Shown here: positions 26,211 through 35,299 of the stretch, one piece after another | Position numbering within the stretch: position 1 is the first letter of the stretch | Layout: each line of letters begins with the position of its first letter | Origin: Bacillus sp. FJAT-49736 | Lineage (GTDB): Bacteria; Bacillota; Bacilli; Bacillales; Bacillaceae_C | Reading direction: 5' to 3' | Length of the DNA: 64,000 nt | Assembly: GCF_018343615.1 (NCBI RefSeq) | Contig: NZ_JAGYPI010000003.1 | Location: 310,001 to 374,000, forward strand | Program-made: the position numbers and the translations under genes | Notes under the pieces: generated by a model | Database searches by the model: none | What the model was told of the DNA's origin: nothing | The model's input: the letters and a program-made list of their open reading frames with translations, nothing else

Positions 26211-27701
26211 ATGAAAAATATAAAACGTTTTTCCATTTTAATTTTGTCCATGCTGGTTTGTTTATTAGTTTCTTTTAACAGTAGTAATGCTGCTTCTGCG
26301 ATGACATCCGTGAGTATTGCGAAAGGAAAAAGCTACGAGTTCTCGAATATAAGTAAGAAGTCAGGGGACATAAAGGTAGTAGGCGGAACAGATGTCAGCT
26401 ATGACTATGTCGTGTACGATAAGAGTGGAAATGTAGTAGATACAAGAATTGCAGAGTGGATATATACAACCATTAAAGTGCCGTCAGGCGGAAAATTAAT
26501 CATGACAGGGCAGAGTAAGAAAGCGGTAAAAGCAGGTGGCGCAAGTAAGCAGTTTAAAGGAAAAACAAGCAAATCACCTGCTTTAACAAGGTCCACGATA
26601 GTTAAAGGAAAAAGCTATGAGTTCTCCAATACAAGTAAGAAGTCAGGAAAGCTAAAGGTAGTAGGCGGAATAGATGTAGACTATGACTATGTCGTATACG
26701 ATAAGAGTGGAAATGTAATGGATACACGAATTGCGGAGTGGATAAATACAACTGTTACTGTGCCAGCAGGTGGGAAAGTCACAATGACTGGGCAGAGTAA
26801 GAAAGCAGTAATAGCGGGTGGTGCAAATAAGCAATTTAAAGGAAAAGCAAGTAAATTGCGAGCACTAACAAGGTCGACAATAGTGAAAGGAAAAAGCTAC
26901 GAGTTCTCCAATACAAGTAAGAAGTTAGGGAAGCTGAAGGTAATAGGTGGAATAGATGTAGACTACGACTATGTGGTATACGATAAAAATGGAAATGTAG
27001 TAGATACACGAATAGCAGAGTGGATAAATACGACAGTTATTGTGCCGGCAAGCGGAAAATTAATAATGACGGTGCAGAGTAAGAAATCTGTGATAGCAGG
27101 CGGCTCTAGCAAAATATTCAAAGGAAATACAGGCAAAACACCAGCTTTGACAAGATCTACGATGGTAAAAGGAAAAAGCTATGAGTTTTTTAATAAAAGC
27201 AATAAAGAGGGAAAAGTAAAGGTAGTAGGCGGAATAGATGTAGACTACGACTATGTGGTGTACGATAAAAATGGAAATGTATTAGATACGCGAATTGCCG
27301 AGTGGATTAATACAACCGTTACCGTTCCTGCGGGTGGAAAATTAATAATAACAGGGCAGAGTAAGAAAGCAGTTATAACTGGGGGATCTAGTAAAATATT
27401 CAAAGGAAATACAGGGAACTCTCCAGCATTGACTAGAGCCACAATTGCAAATGGAAAAAGTTATGAGTTTTCGAATAAAAGTAATCTAGTAGGCAATGTA
27501 AAAGTCGTAGGCGGAATAAATGTCAGTTATGACTATGTTGTATATAATGTTGCAGGAGATGTGGTCAAAAGCGATTTAGCACAATGGATAAATAAAACCA
27601 TTGAAGTGCCAGCAAATGGAACGCTAGTGATTACAGTACAAGGAAAAAATCCGGCAATTGCAGGCGGTTCCTATATAGTATTTGCAGGTAAAGCAATCTA
27701 A
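26211..27701 (+). CDS. Secreted protein with five 93-residue repeats
   Basis: A 496-residue protein I do not recognise. Residues 1-30 are a signal peptide (basic MKNIKR, hydrophobic core, cleavage near NAASA). Residues 34-496 are five repeats of about 93 residues with the pattern KGKSYEFSN, KVVGGIDVDYDYVVYDK, GNVVDTRIAEWINTTV, VPAGGKLIMTGQSKK, AVIAGG and PALTR; the last unit lacks the PALTR linker. The composition suggests beta-sandwich modules. There is no LPXTG, lipobox or SH3/LysM anchor, so it is probably released or held by unknown contacts. It is monocistronic: GAAAGGAG before the ATG, terminator after. Confidence 0.9.
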   Translation: MKNIKRFSILILSMLVCLLVSFNSSNAASAMTSVSIAKGKSYEFSNISKKSGDIKVVGGTDVSYDYVVYDKSGNVVDTRIAEWIYTTIKVPSGGKLIMTGQSKKAVKAGGASKQFKGKTSKSPALTRSTIVKGKSYEFSNTSKKSGKLKVVGGIDVDYDYVVYDKSGNVMDTRIAEWINTTVTVPAGGKVTMTGQSKKAVIAGGANKQFKGKASKLRALTRSTIVKGKSYEFSNTSKKLGKLKVIGGIDVDYDYVVYDKNGNVVDTRIAEWINTTVIVPASGKLIMTVQSKKSVIAGGSSKIFKGNTGKTPALTRSTMVKGKSYEFFNKSNKEGKVKVVGGIDVDYDYVVYDKNGNVLDTRIAEWINTTVTVPAGGKLIITGQSKKAVITGGSSKIFKGNTGNSPALTRATIANGKSYEFSNKSNLVGNVKVVGGINVSYDYVVYNVAGDVVKSDLAQWINKTIEVPANGTLVITVQGKNPAIAGGSYIVFAGKAI

Positions 27702-27723
27702 ATAAAATTTGCTCGTCAAATAT

Positions 27724-27766
27724 TAAAGCTTATCCCTAGATATAAGAAGTGGGGATAAGCTTTTTC
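27724..27766. terminator. Bidirectional terminator
   Basis: AAAGCTTATCCC pairs with GGGATAAGCTTT, with T-runs on both strands, between two convergent genes. Confidence 0.85.
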
Positions 27767-27768
27767 AA

Positions 27769-28383
27769 TTAGTTCGCTCTTTTTTCCAAATTACGTGCTG
27801 TTTCACTTTTTTCCACTTCATGTTGATTCTTATATGTCCCAAAGACTTTATCGAAAGTAGGGCTTGTAACACCATACCAGTAGTTTTCATTTTTATAATG
27901 ATGCCATAGATGTATTTTTTTCATGCGTTTTCCCCAAGGTGTTTTCGGAATGTACTCTTTGTGTGCTATATAATGTGTCCATTCATAATACAGAAGGAAG
28001 ATGGAAATGCCTATAGCAAAAGCAATCGTTAAGGTTATATTTTGAATGATGAGAAAAACAATCAGTGAAAATATAATGATGTTTGGCAGACTATACCATA
28101 CAGGTAAAAACAATAATTTTAGATTTCGTGGGTCGACATGATGATCATAATGGATTCGTTTAATGAACTTCAGCATTAATTCGCTTTTTGGTGGCTTCAT
28201 GTGAAAAAGGAAGCGGTGCGTCAAATACTCGCCTAATGTATAGGATGCCATGCCAATTACAATTGCCAGCCAAGTTTCCCATGCATTCAAATCTCTAAAA
28301 ATAAATACAATTCCCACCAAAACAAGCACACTCATAATCCGAACATGGATATCCCTAAAAAATTCCATTAAATATTTTTTCAT
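27769..28383 (-). CDS. Fatty acid hydroxylase/sterol desaturase-family membrane protein
   Basis: A 204-residue di-iron membrane enzyme of the fatty acid hydroxylase superfamily. The histidine boxes are visible in order: HRFLFH (H-x4-H), HYDHH, HYIAHKEY and IHLWHHYKNE, placed between four hydrophobic helices. Family members hydroxylate or desaturate lipids such as carotenoids and fatty acids; the substrate here is unknown. ATG at 28383 with AAGGGGG upstream. It is transcribed alone, convergent with the repeat-protein gene. Confidence 0.9.
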   Translation of the reverse strand: MKKYLMEFFRDIHVRIMSVLVLVGIVFIFRDLNAWETWLAIVIGMASYTLGEYLTHRFLFHMKPPKSELMLKFIKRIHYDHHVDPRNLKLLFLPVWYSLPNIIIFSLIVFLIIQNITLTIAFAIGISIFLLYYEWTHYIAHKEYIPKTPWGKRMKKIHLWHHYKNENYWYGVTSPTFDKVFGTYKNQHEVEKSETARNLEKRAN

Positions 28384-28467
28384 GCTATGCCCCCTTATTT
28401 TACGACAGTATTGAATATTCTGACTAAATTATACAAAACGTTTTTTTACAAAGCAATAATCGTTGCG

Positions 28468-28593
28468 AACCGAAATAACTTTCGTTGTGACTGAATTATG
28501 GAGAGAACTGACCGAATTAATTGGAGTTGCGCCTGAATTAATTTGAGATATGCCTGAATTATAGAGAGAACTGACTGAATTATCGTGTTTCCT
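28468..28593. repeat. Tandem array, exact 21-bp period (GACTGAATTA type)
   Basis: Six units of exactly 21 bp follow each other; most start G[A/C]C[T/C]GAATTA and then diverge (GACTGAATTATGG, GACCGAATTAATT, GCCTGAATTAATT). It lies between divergent genes, upstream of the helicase gene. Its core resembles that of the array at 30909. Confidence 0.85.
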
Positions 28594-28690
28594 GATAGAT
28601 TGTTAACAAACGCTAGGATAGATCTACCATGCCTATTTCCTGCGATGATGCTATAATTAAGGAACAGAAATTGTGAAGGGAAAGTCTGCA

Positions 28691-30898
28691 ATGAAGGTAC
28701 AGGAAGATTTTTTTACTGGTAAAAAGCATCAGTTAGGGGTGTCATTAAATGAGGTTCAACAGAAAGCCGTGCTGCAAACAGAAGGACCACTGCTTTTATT
28801 GGCATCACCTGGTTCGGGGAAAACAACAACAATTATTATGCGAATTGGTTATTTAATTGAAGAAAAAGGGGTAAATCCCGCAAGGATCAAGGCGGTCACA
28901 TTCAGCAAAGCTTCGGCAAATGATATGAAGGACCGCTTTAAACGTTTTTTTCCTAAACTTCCCCCAGTTCATTTTTCTACCATACATAGCTTTGCATATG
29001 AAGTAGTACGAAGACATTTTCAAAATGAAGGGATATCCTTTCAAATAATTGAAGGTAATTTAGACTCCGAGGAAGATGCGATGAATAACGGGCAAGATCT
29101 GCCGCTGCATAAAAAGCTTATTCTTCGTAATATCTTTAAGTCAATCGTGGATGAAAATATAACGGATGATCAATTAGACGAGTTGACCACATATATAAGC
29201 TATATCAAAAACAAAATGATCCCACTTGAAAAGTGGAAGACGGTTAAAGTGGACGTACCTGAAGCGGAGAGGATTTTTCGAGAGTATGAAGCATTTAAGC
29301 AATCAGGGCATCAAAAGCTGCTGCTTGATTATGATGATATGCTTACCTACGGGGAAAAGATTTTAGAGAATAATGCTTCCCTGTTACGGTACTATCAGGA
29401 TAAATATGATTATATTCTTACAGATGAGAGTCAGGATACTTCAATGGTGCAACATGCAATCATTGAAAAATTGGTGCGGAAATCTGGAAATCTCTGTGTT
29501 GTTGCAGATGATGACCAATCGATCTATAGCTGGCGAGGAGCGGAACCATCATACTTATTAAATTTCAAGCAAGTATATCCAAATGCCGTTACTTTATTTA
29601 TGGAGCAGAATTATCGTTCCTCTCAGGAGATTGTGGATACAGCTAACCAATTCATTAAGCGAAATAAAAATCGCTATGACAAGAATATGTTTACGGAAAA
29701 TTCCTCTTTTCAACCGATTAATATGAAATGCCTCCCTAATTACTTGAATCAAGCTAAGTATTTGGTAAAGGAAATTCAGGGACTGGATGATCACGGGGAA
29801 GTAGCTGTTTTATATCGTAATAACTCGTCCTCTATTGCATTAATGAATGAATTTGACCGTGCTGGGATCCCATTTTATATGAAGGATGCGGACAATCGTT
29901 TCTTCTCACACTGGGTAGTGGAGGATATTTTGAATTTCATGCGAATGACTTTTACAGATAAGCGCTCGGATATTCTAGAGAAAATTCACTTGAAATTAAA
30001 CGGATATATCAGTAAAAAGCAGATGGAAGCATTGAAACAAATCCATAATAATGATTCGGTCTTTGATAATCTATTAAAGAATGTTCCACTAAAGGATTAT
30101 CAAGTCAAGCCTTTAACAGAAAGCAAAGAAACCTTTCAGGAAATGAGGGGAATGGCCCCATTACATGCCATTCGTGTTATAAGAGAACGCTTAGGTTATG
30201 AGAAATCGCTTGAAAAGATGTGTGAGCGGCTTGGATTTCGAAAAGAATATCTGCTTGGAATTCTGAACACATTGGAGGAAATAGCCGTCGGATTATCGAC
30301 AATGGAGGAGTTCGCCAGCCGTCTTAAATATTTGGACTCGGTTCTTAAAAGTGCAAAATATAGAAAAGGCCAAAACGCAGTGACATTCTCGACCTTTCAT
30401 AGTGCCAAGGGACTGGAATTTGAAAGGGTTTATATGATTGATTTGGTGGAAGGAATTATCCCTTCTAAGGAGGAAACAAGAAGCGTGGCAACAGATGAAA
30501 GTGCTTTGGAGGAGGCTACCCGATTATTCTATGTTGGAATGACGAGGGCGAAAAAGCATCTGGAACTCATCTCTTATAAGGAAAGAGACGGAGAAACAGT
30601 TCAGGAATCTTCTTTTGTTTCGCATGTAAGGAAAATTATCGATCCAGAAATTGAAGCTACGAATAATGAACAGCCTTCCAGAAACATTAAAGTAGGAAAA
30701 ACAGTCATTCCATATAATCCGAAGGCTATTCGGAAACAAAAGGACTTAGCAGCAGGGATAGAGATTAGACACCGGGTATTCGGAAGAGGCGAAATTATAG
30801 CTTATGATGGAGAAACAGTCGCGGTTCGATTTCAAGCAGGAGAAAAAATACTTGCAGTGAAGACTTGCCTCGAACTGGGACTGTTAGAGCCGATTTAA
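28691..30898 (+). CDS. UvrD/Rep-type DNA helicase (YjcD-like)
   Basis: A 735-residue superfamily 1A 3'-5' helicase. Motifs in order: Q-motif LNEVQQKAV; Ia-type Walker A ASPGSGKTT (38-46); II YILTDESQDTS; III DDDQSIYSWRGAEP; IV EQNYRSSQEIV; V TFHSAKGLEFERV; VI YVGMTRAKKHLEL. The last 50 residues (HRVFGRGEIIAYDGETVAVRF) form the Tudor-like tail seen in PcrA and YjcD, used for RNA polymerase contact in PcrA. It is shorter and more divergent than PcrA, fitting YjcD. ATG at 28691 (AAGGGA upstream) or GTG at 28673 could be the start. A role in DNA repair is inferred. Confidence 0.92.
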   Translation: MKVQEDFFTGKKHQLGVSLNEVQQKAVLQTEGPLLLLASPGSGKTTTIIMRIGYLIEEKGVNPARIKAVTFSKASANDMKDRFKRFFPKLPPVHFSTIHSFAYEVVRRHFQNEGISFQIIEGNLDSEEDAMNNGQDLPLHKKLILRNIFKSIVDENITDDQLDELTTYISYIKNKMIPLEKWKTVKVDVPEAERIFREYEAFKQSGHQKLLLDYDDMLTYGEKILENNASLLRYYQDKYDYILTDESQDTSMVQHAIIEKLVRKSGNLCVVADDDQSIYSWRGAEPSYLLNFKQVYPNAVTLFMEQNYRSSQEIVDTANQFIKRNKNRYDKNMFTENSSFQPINMKCLPNYLNQAKYLVKEIQGLDDHGEVAVLYRNNSSSIALMNEFDRAGIPFYMKDADNRFFSHWVVEDILNFMRMTFTDKRSDILEKIHLKLNGYISKKQMEALKQIHNNDSVFDNLLKNVPLKDYQVKPLTESKETFQEMRGMAPLHAIRVIRERLGYEKSLEKMCERLGFRKEYLLGILNTLEEIAVGLSTMEEFASRLKYLDSVLKSAKYRKGQNAVTFSTFHSAKGLEFERVYMIDLVEGIIPSKEETRSVATDESALEEATRLFYVGMTRAKKHLELISYKERDGETVQESSFVSHVRKIIDPEIEATNNEQPSRNIKVGKTVIPYNPKAIRKQKDLAAGIEIRHRVFGRGEIIAYDGETVAVRFQAGEKILAVKTCLELGLLEPI

Positions 30899-30908
30899 AA
30901 AGATTGAA

Positions 30909-31013
30909 TGTCCCGAATTGACGGCAGTATTTCCTGATTTTCAAAAGAAACGTCACGAATCATTGGGAGAATGTCCTGAAAATAGTTAGAAATGTCCCGA
31001 AATAGCACTTTAT
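30909..31013. repeat. Tandem array, exact 21-bp period (TGTCCCGAA type)
   Basis: Five units of exactly 21 bp, beginning TGTCCCGAATTG, TTTCCTGATTTT, CGTCACGAATCA, TGTCCTGAAAAT and TGTCCCGAAATA. It lies between convergent helicase and natK genes. The core [T/C]C[C/T]GAA-T matches that of the 28468 array. Confidence 0.85.
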
Positions 31014-31032
31014 ACCTATAAAAGATGCTACA

Positions 31033-31064
31033 AAAAATCCCAGTCAACGAATGGCTGGGATTTT
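31033..31064 (-). terminator. natK: Terminator overlapping the natK 3' end
   Basis: On the minus strand AAATCCCAG pairs with CTGGGATTT and is followed by TTTTG; the stem begins within the last codons of natK. Confidence 0.75.
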
Positions 31065-32024
31065 GATTTTCACCGTAAATTCCTGTTCTTTAAATACAAA
31101 GTCTAAGAAGCCTTGGTGAGCTTGAACGACATCGAGAATTATTTTAGTTCCAAGTCCTTCGTGTCCATCTCCTTTTGTTGTTTTACCAAAGGAGTGAAAT
31201 AAATCATCGAGTATTTCCAATGGGATTGGCATACTATTATTTTTACAAATTAATATGTATAAGCCGCTTCTTTTATACATTTGCAAAGATAGTTGTGCCT
31301 GCTTATGTTGTGTTTTTTGCCATTCTTCACAGGCATCAATACTATTAGATAATAGATTACCGAGTAATGTGACCATATCTTGATCGGCAATGGGTATAGT
31401 TGAAAGGGGTAAGTCTAAATCATAAATGATATCAATCCCAACAGCTTTTGCCCGCCGATACATTTGATGCAGGATAGCTGCAACTACTCCGCGTTCTCCT
31501 TTAATGGAAAGGTTTGTTTCTTTATATCCATCTACTAATTCATCGAGATAGGCTTTTGCTTCTTGACTCTTTTCATTTTCCAGCATGAAATGGAGTGCAG
31601 ATACATGCTTAAGAAAATCATGACGCTCACTGCGGACAATGCGAAAGGTTTCATTAATATGCTCTCGCTGTGCTTCAAACTCCATCACGGAATGTTCTAG
31701 CATGGAGATTTTTTTGCCTAAATACTCCCGAACTATTTCCATGCCGATAAAGACAAGAAATGGTACAATGTGTACCCAAGAAGGAGGGAGAAATCCATAC
31801 AAGACTACCAAACAAATCTGTAGGACAAACAGGAATCCGTTCCATCTTACACCCATGGCGGAATACCTCAACAACAATCTTTTATATAAGAAAAAATTAA
31901 TTAGGATAACTACAAGACAAATTAAATAGATTGGAATCTTCAGAGGTATAAGCATCAGTAAGGCTTGGAGATGAAAGATTCCTAAAATAGTGATAAGACC
32001 CCAATAGATCATGTTCTGCTTCAA
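31044..32024 (-). CDS. natK: Sensor histidine kinase NatK-like (GHKL type)
   Basis: A 326-residue kinase. Residues 1-95 contain about three to four membrane helices, then a coiled segment, the phospho-acceptor motif RSERHDFLKH (H135) and a GHKL ATPase domain with the N-box LGNLLSNSIDACEEW and G-box GHEGLGTKIILDVV. This AgrC/NatK/CitA-like layout and the neighbouring LytTR regulator and natAB genes identify the B. subtilis NatKR-NatAB system. Its input signal is unknown. The start is TTG at 32024 with AAGGTGGAG 6 bases upstream. It is separated from natR by a copy of a dispersed repeat. Confidence 0.85.
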   Translation of the reverse strand: MKQNMIYWGLITILGIFHLQALLMLIPLKIPIYLICLVVILINFFLYKRLLLRYSAMGVRWNGFLFVLQICLVVLYGFLPPSWVHIVPFLVFIGMEIVREYLGKKISMLEHSVMEFEAQREHINETFRIVRSERHDFLKHVSALHFMLENEKSQEAKAYLDELVDGYKETNLSIKGERGVVAAILHQMYRRAKAVGIDIIYDLDLPLSTIPIADQDMVTLLGNLLSNSIDACEEWQKTQHKQAQLSLQMYKRSGLYILICKNNSMPIPLEILDDLFHSFGKTTKGDGHEGLGTKIILDVVQAHQGFLDFVFKEQEFTVKIKIPAIR

Positions 32025-32050
32025 GACTTCTCCACCTTTTTGTAAGACTT

Positions 32051-32216
32051 TTTTTATGTATAGAATGTTGTTTTTTCATATATGGATAATAAATCCTAAT
32101 ATTGTCTTAGCTCGGGGCATCTTTTCTTAAGATGGATAATCTTCCATTACCAAAAGGCTTGGTCGTTAGGAAGATTTTTGATTCATAAAGCAACTAGGAT
32201 TAAGAAAAGAGCCTTT
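32051..32216 (+). repeat. Dispersed repeat of about 160 bp, copy A
   Basis: It carries the conserved core GCTCGGGGCATCTTTTCTTA (32110-32129). GGCATCTTTTCTTAA (32116-32130) and TTAAGAAAAGAGCC (32200-32213) are near-perfect inverted arms about 70 bases apart, so the element can fold into one long hairpin. It occupies the whole natR-natK gap and reaches the natR stop codon. Other copies: 41344, 48157 and, inverted, 55409. Confidence 0.85.
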
Positions 32217-32916
32217 AAAAATAATGATTCTGTAAAAAATTCACTTTTTCTTTTGTAATCATGGCTTGTTCTTCTATTCCATCGAAGGTAACTATATAAG
32301 AATTCTTCGCGTAGAGAGAAAAGTTTTTTACATAATGAATATTGATAATGAAAGACCTGTGAGAGCGAAGAAAATCCCTTTCTCTTAACTCACCTTCCAA
32401 TTCATTAAGAGTTTGATAGGTTTTAATGGGACCGGTCTTTGTATAAATAGTCGTGGATCTCCCAGACCGCTCTATAAAAATAATATCCTTCTTTTGAATA
32501 ATATGAATATCATTTTTTTGCTTTATATAAAGTCGCCCAATAATGCCTGCTGTTTTGGTTTTCTCTAAGAGTCGTTCGATAGATTTCACTAACCGATCTC
32601 TAGAATAGGGCTTCATGATATAATCATGGACATTTAATTCAAAGGCATGAACGGCATACCCACTATTGGCCGTTACGAAAATAACAGCAATATCAAGTGC
32701 ATGGGAATGAATAATATCAGCAAGCTCGTATCCCGATAAATTTGGCATTTCAATATCGGCAATTAATAAGTCAACGTTTTCCTTTTTGATATGCTCATAA
32801 GCTTCTTCCGCAGATAAAGTGGAAAATACCACCTCAACTTCTGGTATTCCTGCTACAATTCCATTTAATTTATCCAAATCAATGTACCGGTCATCTACAA
32901 GTCCCACTTTCAGCAT
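32215..32916 (-). CDS. natR: LytTR-family response regulator NatR-like
   Basis: A 233-residue two-component regulator: receiver domain (1-120) with phospho-acceptor D54 in LLIADIEMPNLSG and the conserved lysine in HDYIMKPYSRD, then a LytTR DNA-binding domain (135-233) with FIERSGRSTTIYTK and FLRSHRSFIINIHYV. B. subtilis NatR activates natAB after signalling by NatK. ATG at 32916 (GGGGGATG upstream) is preferred over an earlier in-frame start. It is divergent from natA, the expected target, across about 200 bp. Confidence 0.9.
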   Translation of the reverse strand: MLKVGLVDDRYIDLDKLNGIVAGIPEVEVVFSTLSAEEAYEHIKKENVDLLIADIEMPNLSGYELADIIHSHALDIAVIFVTANSGYAVHAFELNVHDYIMKPYSRDRLVKSIERLLEKTKTAGIIGRLYIKQKNDIHIIQKKDIIFIERSGRSTTIYTKTGPIKTYQTLNELEGELRERDFLRSHRSFIINIHYVKNFSLYAKNSYIVTFDGIEEQAMITKEKVNFLQNHYF

Positions 32917-33120
32917 ACTGCATCCCCCACTATGTCTTTGTTTACACACTTTTAACTAAAGATGGAAAAATTGTGTTGGAACTTTCCATCTATTTTACCA
33001 TTGTTAAGAGGGAAATGGACCTTTTTGCGACATGATATGGAACTTTTACGACATAAGTGCAGATTTCATCTCTGAAAGTTTGTATGATAAAAACAAGATA
33101 TCGAAATAGGGGTGAGAGAG

Positions 33121-33873
33121 ATGATTGAAATTCATGGAGTAACAAAGAAGTTTAAAGATAAAAAAGAATATGTTACGGCATTAAAGCAAGTAACCTTCAC
33201 AGTAAAGAAAGGCCAGGTGGTAGGACTCTTGGGGGAGAATGGTGCCGGGAAAACAACCTTGCTGCGTACCATTGCAACATTACTGACTCCAACAGAAGGG
33301 CAAGTCTTGGTAGATGGTAATGACACAGTTAAAAATGAGTCTGAAATAAAAAAAAGAATCGGAGTGCTTTTCGGAGGAGAAACCGGATTGTATGACCGAT
33401 TAACCGCCTATGAGAACCTTAAATATTTTGCCACCTTATATGGTTTAAGTAAACATGAAACGAAAGTTCGAATTAATGATCTTGCCATCATGTTTGGGAT
33501 GAAAGATTATTTAAATCGCAAAGTAGGCGGTTTTTCAAAAGGAATGCGCCAAAAGGTAGCAATAGCTCGAACCATTATTCATAATCCAGATATCATTTTG
33601 TTTGATGAGCCGACAACTGGCCTCGATATTACCGCCTCAAATGTGTTCCGCCAGCTCGTGCATCAGCTTAAACGGGAGGGAAAGACGATTGTATTTTCCA
33701 GTCATATTATGGAAGAAGTCTCCATGCTTTGTGAAAGTGTGGCAATGATGCATAAAGGAGAGCTAGTGTACCACGGAGACCTAGAGGCACTTTATAAATC
33801 TGAAGGAAGCCGCGATTTGAATTATATATTTATGAGTAAGCTTGTAAGGGGGAATGAAACCTATGCTTCGTAA
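33121..33873 (+). CDS. natA: ABC sodium exporter ATPase NatA
   Basis: A 250-residue ABC ATPase; B. subtilis NatA has 246. The Walker A is GENGAGKTT near 38-46, the signature is GFSKGMRQKVAIAR, the Walker B is IILFDEPTTGLDI and the switch is FSSHIMEE. With NatB it forms an exporter that extrudes sodium and is induced by ethanol and protonophores in B. subtilis. ATG at 33121 follows GGGGTGA; a GTG nine bases earlier is possible. It overlaps natB by 11 bp, so translation is coupled. Confidence 0.92.
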   Translation: MIEIHGVTKKFKDKKEYVTALKQVTFTVKKGQVVGLLGENGAGKTTLLRTIATLLTPTEGQVLVDGNDTVKNESEIKKRIGVLFGGETGLYDRLTAYENLKYFATLYGLSKHETKVRINDLAIMFGMKDYLNRKVGGFSKGMRQKVAIARTIIHNPDIILFDEPTTGLDITASNVFRQLVHQLKREGKTIVFSSHIMEEVSMLCESVAMMHKGELVYHGDLEALYKSEGSRDLNYIFMSKLVRGNETYAS

Positions 33874-35020
33874 TATTTATTTAAAAGAAATGATCGATTG
33901 CTTTCGTGATCGAAGAACTCTATTTTTAACCGTTTTAATGCCAATCGTGATGATGACAGCACTTACTCTGTTTTACGATAAAATGCTTTCTGGCGGAAAA
34001 GGGGAAACTTATAATTTAGCTGTTAATTCTACTATAACGAAAGACGCGGAGGATATCTTCTCCAAAAATAAAAATATTAATCTGGTTAAATACGCAGATC
34101 CTGAAGAAGCTATAAAGGATGGGAAAGCACAAGCTGCATTAATTATTGCACCTGATTTTGTAGAAAGCATTCAAAAAGGGGAAGAGGTATCCGTGAAACT
34201 TCTTGGAGATTCCTTCAGTCAGAAATCCTCTGACCTCATGAATGTAGTAAAAAATAGCTTATCTATTTATGAAAAATCCATCATTACCGAGAGATTGAAT
34301 GCAAAAGGAATGGATTCAAAGTTGATTCAACCTTTTAAATTAGAGAAGAAGGAAATCTCCGAGGATAACCCTGGACTTAATTTGATGGCTATGTTAATTC
34401 CGCTTATATTAGCTGTTGCGATTGGTGCGGGAGCAAACCCAGCTGCCGCGGATTTATTTGCGGGAGAAAAAGAGAGAAAGACGATGGAAGCATTATTAAT
34501 GACACCAGTAAAACGATCCGTCTTATTGCTCTCAAAGTGGCTGACTATTTCTTCGGTTGCTGCAACTACAGGATTCATTACCTTAATCGTGGTAGCACTA
34601 GAAATTACTTATTTAACTGATAACATAAAAAAGGCAGTTTCATTCGGGGATAATGTCTACCAAGTGATTGGGATAGCTATATTCATAGCGATAATATATG
34701 CGATGTTTGTTGCTTCATTCCTCATGCTTACCAGTATCATCGGTAAAACAGTGAAGGAAGCGCAAAGCTATAGTACCCCAATTTTAATGATAGCTGCATT
34801 CCCTGGGATGATTACCTCCTCCGTTGGTATAAATGAGATGACAATTAAGCATTTTGCGATTCCAATTTTGAATTTATTCAGCATAATGAAGGAATTGATA
34901 TTCGGCATCATTAATGTGGAGCATATTCTGATTATGATCGGAAGTAATATTATTTGCATTGCTGTTCTCTTTATTATCGGACGTATATTATTCTTGAAAG
35001 ATAAATGGGTTATGAATTAA
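33863..35020 (+). CDS. natB: ABC sodium exporter permease NatB
   Basis: A 385-residue ABC-2 permease, the same length as B. subtilis NatB (386). One helix at about 20-40 precedes a large outer domain (45-165), then about five helices between 170 and 380. DLFAGEKERKTMEALLMTP is the conserved coupling region. The ATG at 33863 lies 10 bases after AAGGGGG; an ATG at 33854 is too close to it. The natKR regulatory genes are directly upstream on the other strand. It should act with NatA in sodium or toxic-compound export. Confidence 0.92.
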   Translation: MLRNIYLKEMIDCFRDRRTLFLTVLMPIVMMTALTLFYDKMLSGGKGETYNLAVNSTITKDAEDIFSKNKNINLVKYADPEEAIKDGKAQAALIIAPDFVESIQKGEEVSVKLLGDSFSQKSSDLMNVVKNSLSIYEKSIITERLNAKGMDSKLIQPFKLEKKEISEDNPGLNLMAMLIPLILAVAIGAGANPAAADLFAGEKERKTMEALLMTPVKRSVLLLSKWLTISSVAATTGFITLIVVALEITYLTDNIKKAVSFGDNVYQVIGIAIFIAIIYAMFVASFLMLTSIIGKTVKEAQSYSTPILMIAAFPGMITSSVGINEMTIKHFAIPILNLFSIMKELIFGIINVEHILIMIGSNIICIAVLFIIGRILFLKDKWVMN

Positions 35021-35299
35021 TGGATTAGGTTGAGTTCTCAGAGTTTATGGAAGTTAAACATAGATTAATATCATCGCACAAAAGAATATGCTTCCTGAGC
35101 GTGGACTTCATTTAATGTAAACAAACACAGATTTATTCCTTTAAGTCGTTCCTTCATTTTTCTCTAAGAAAGTGGAAAAATATCATTTGTTAAATATTAG
35201 GAATAATATTCTTGGGAATGAACAAAATATTAATAGCTACAATTTCTTATTTTATAAGAGTGTAGCTTTACTATGAATGAAGGATAAAGGAGAGAAACA
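35021..35299. other. Intergenic region, about 280 bp
   Basis: No gene seen. There is no clear terminator after natB. GGAATA-N17-CAAAATA (about 35208-35237) loosely resembles a forespore sigma G promoter for the small spore-type gene that follows, but the match is weak. Confidence 0.35.

Noticed and set aside
28446-28691. 81-codon minus-strand frame with repeated LSIIQ peptides
   Set aside because: It is a translation of the 21-bp array and has no ribosome site.
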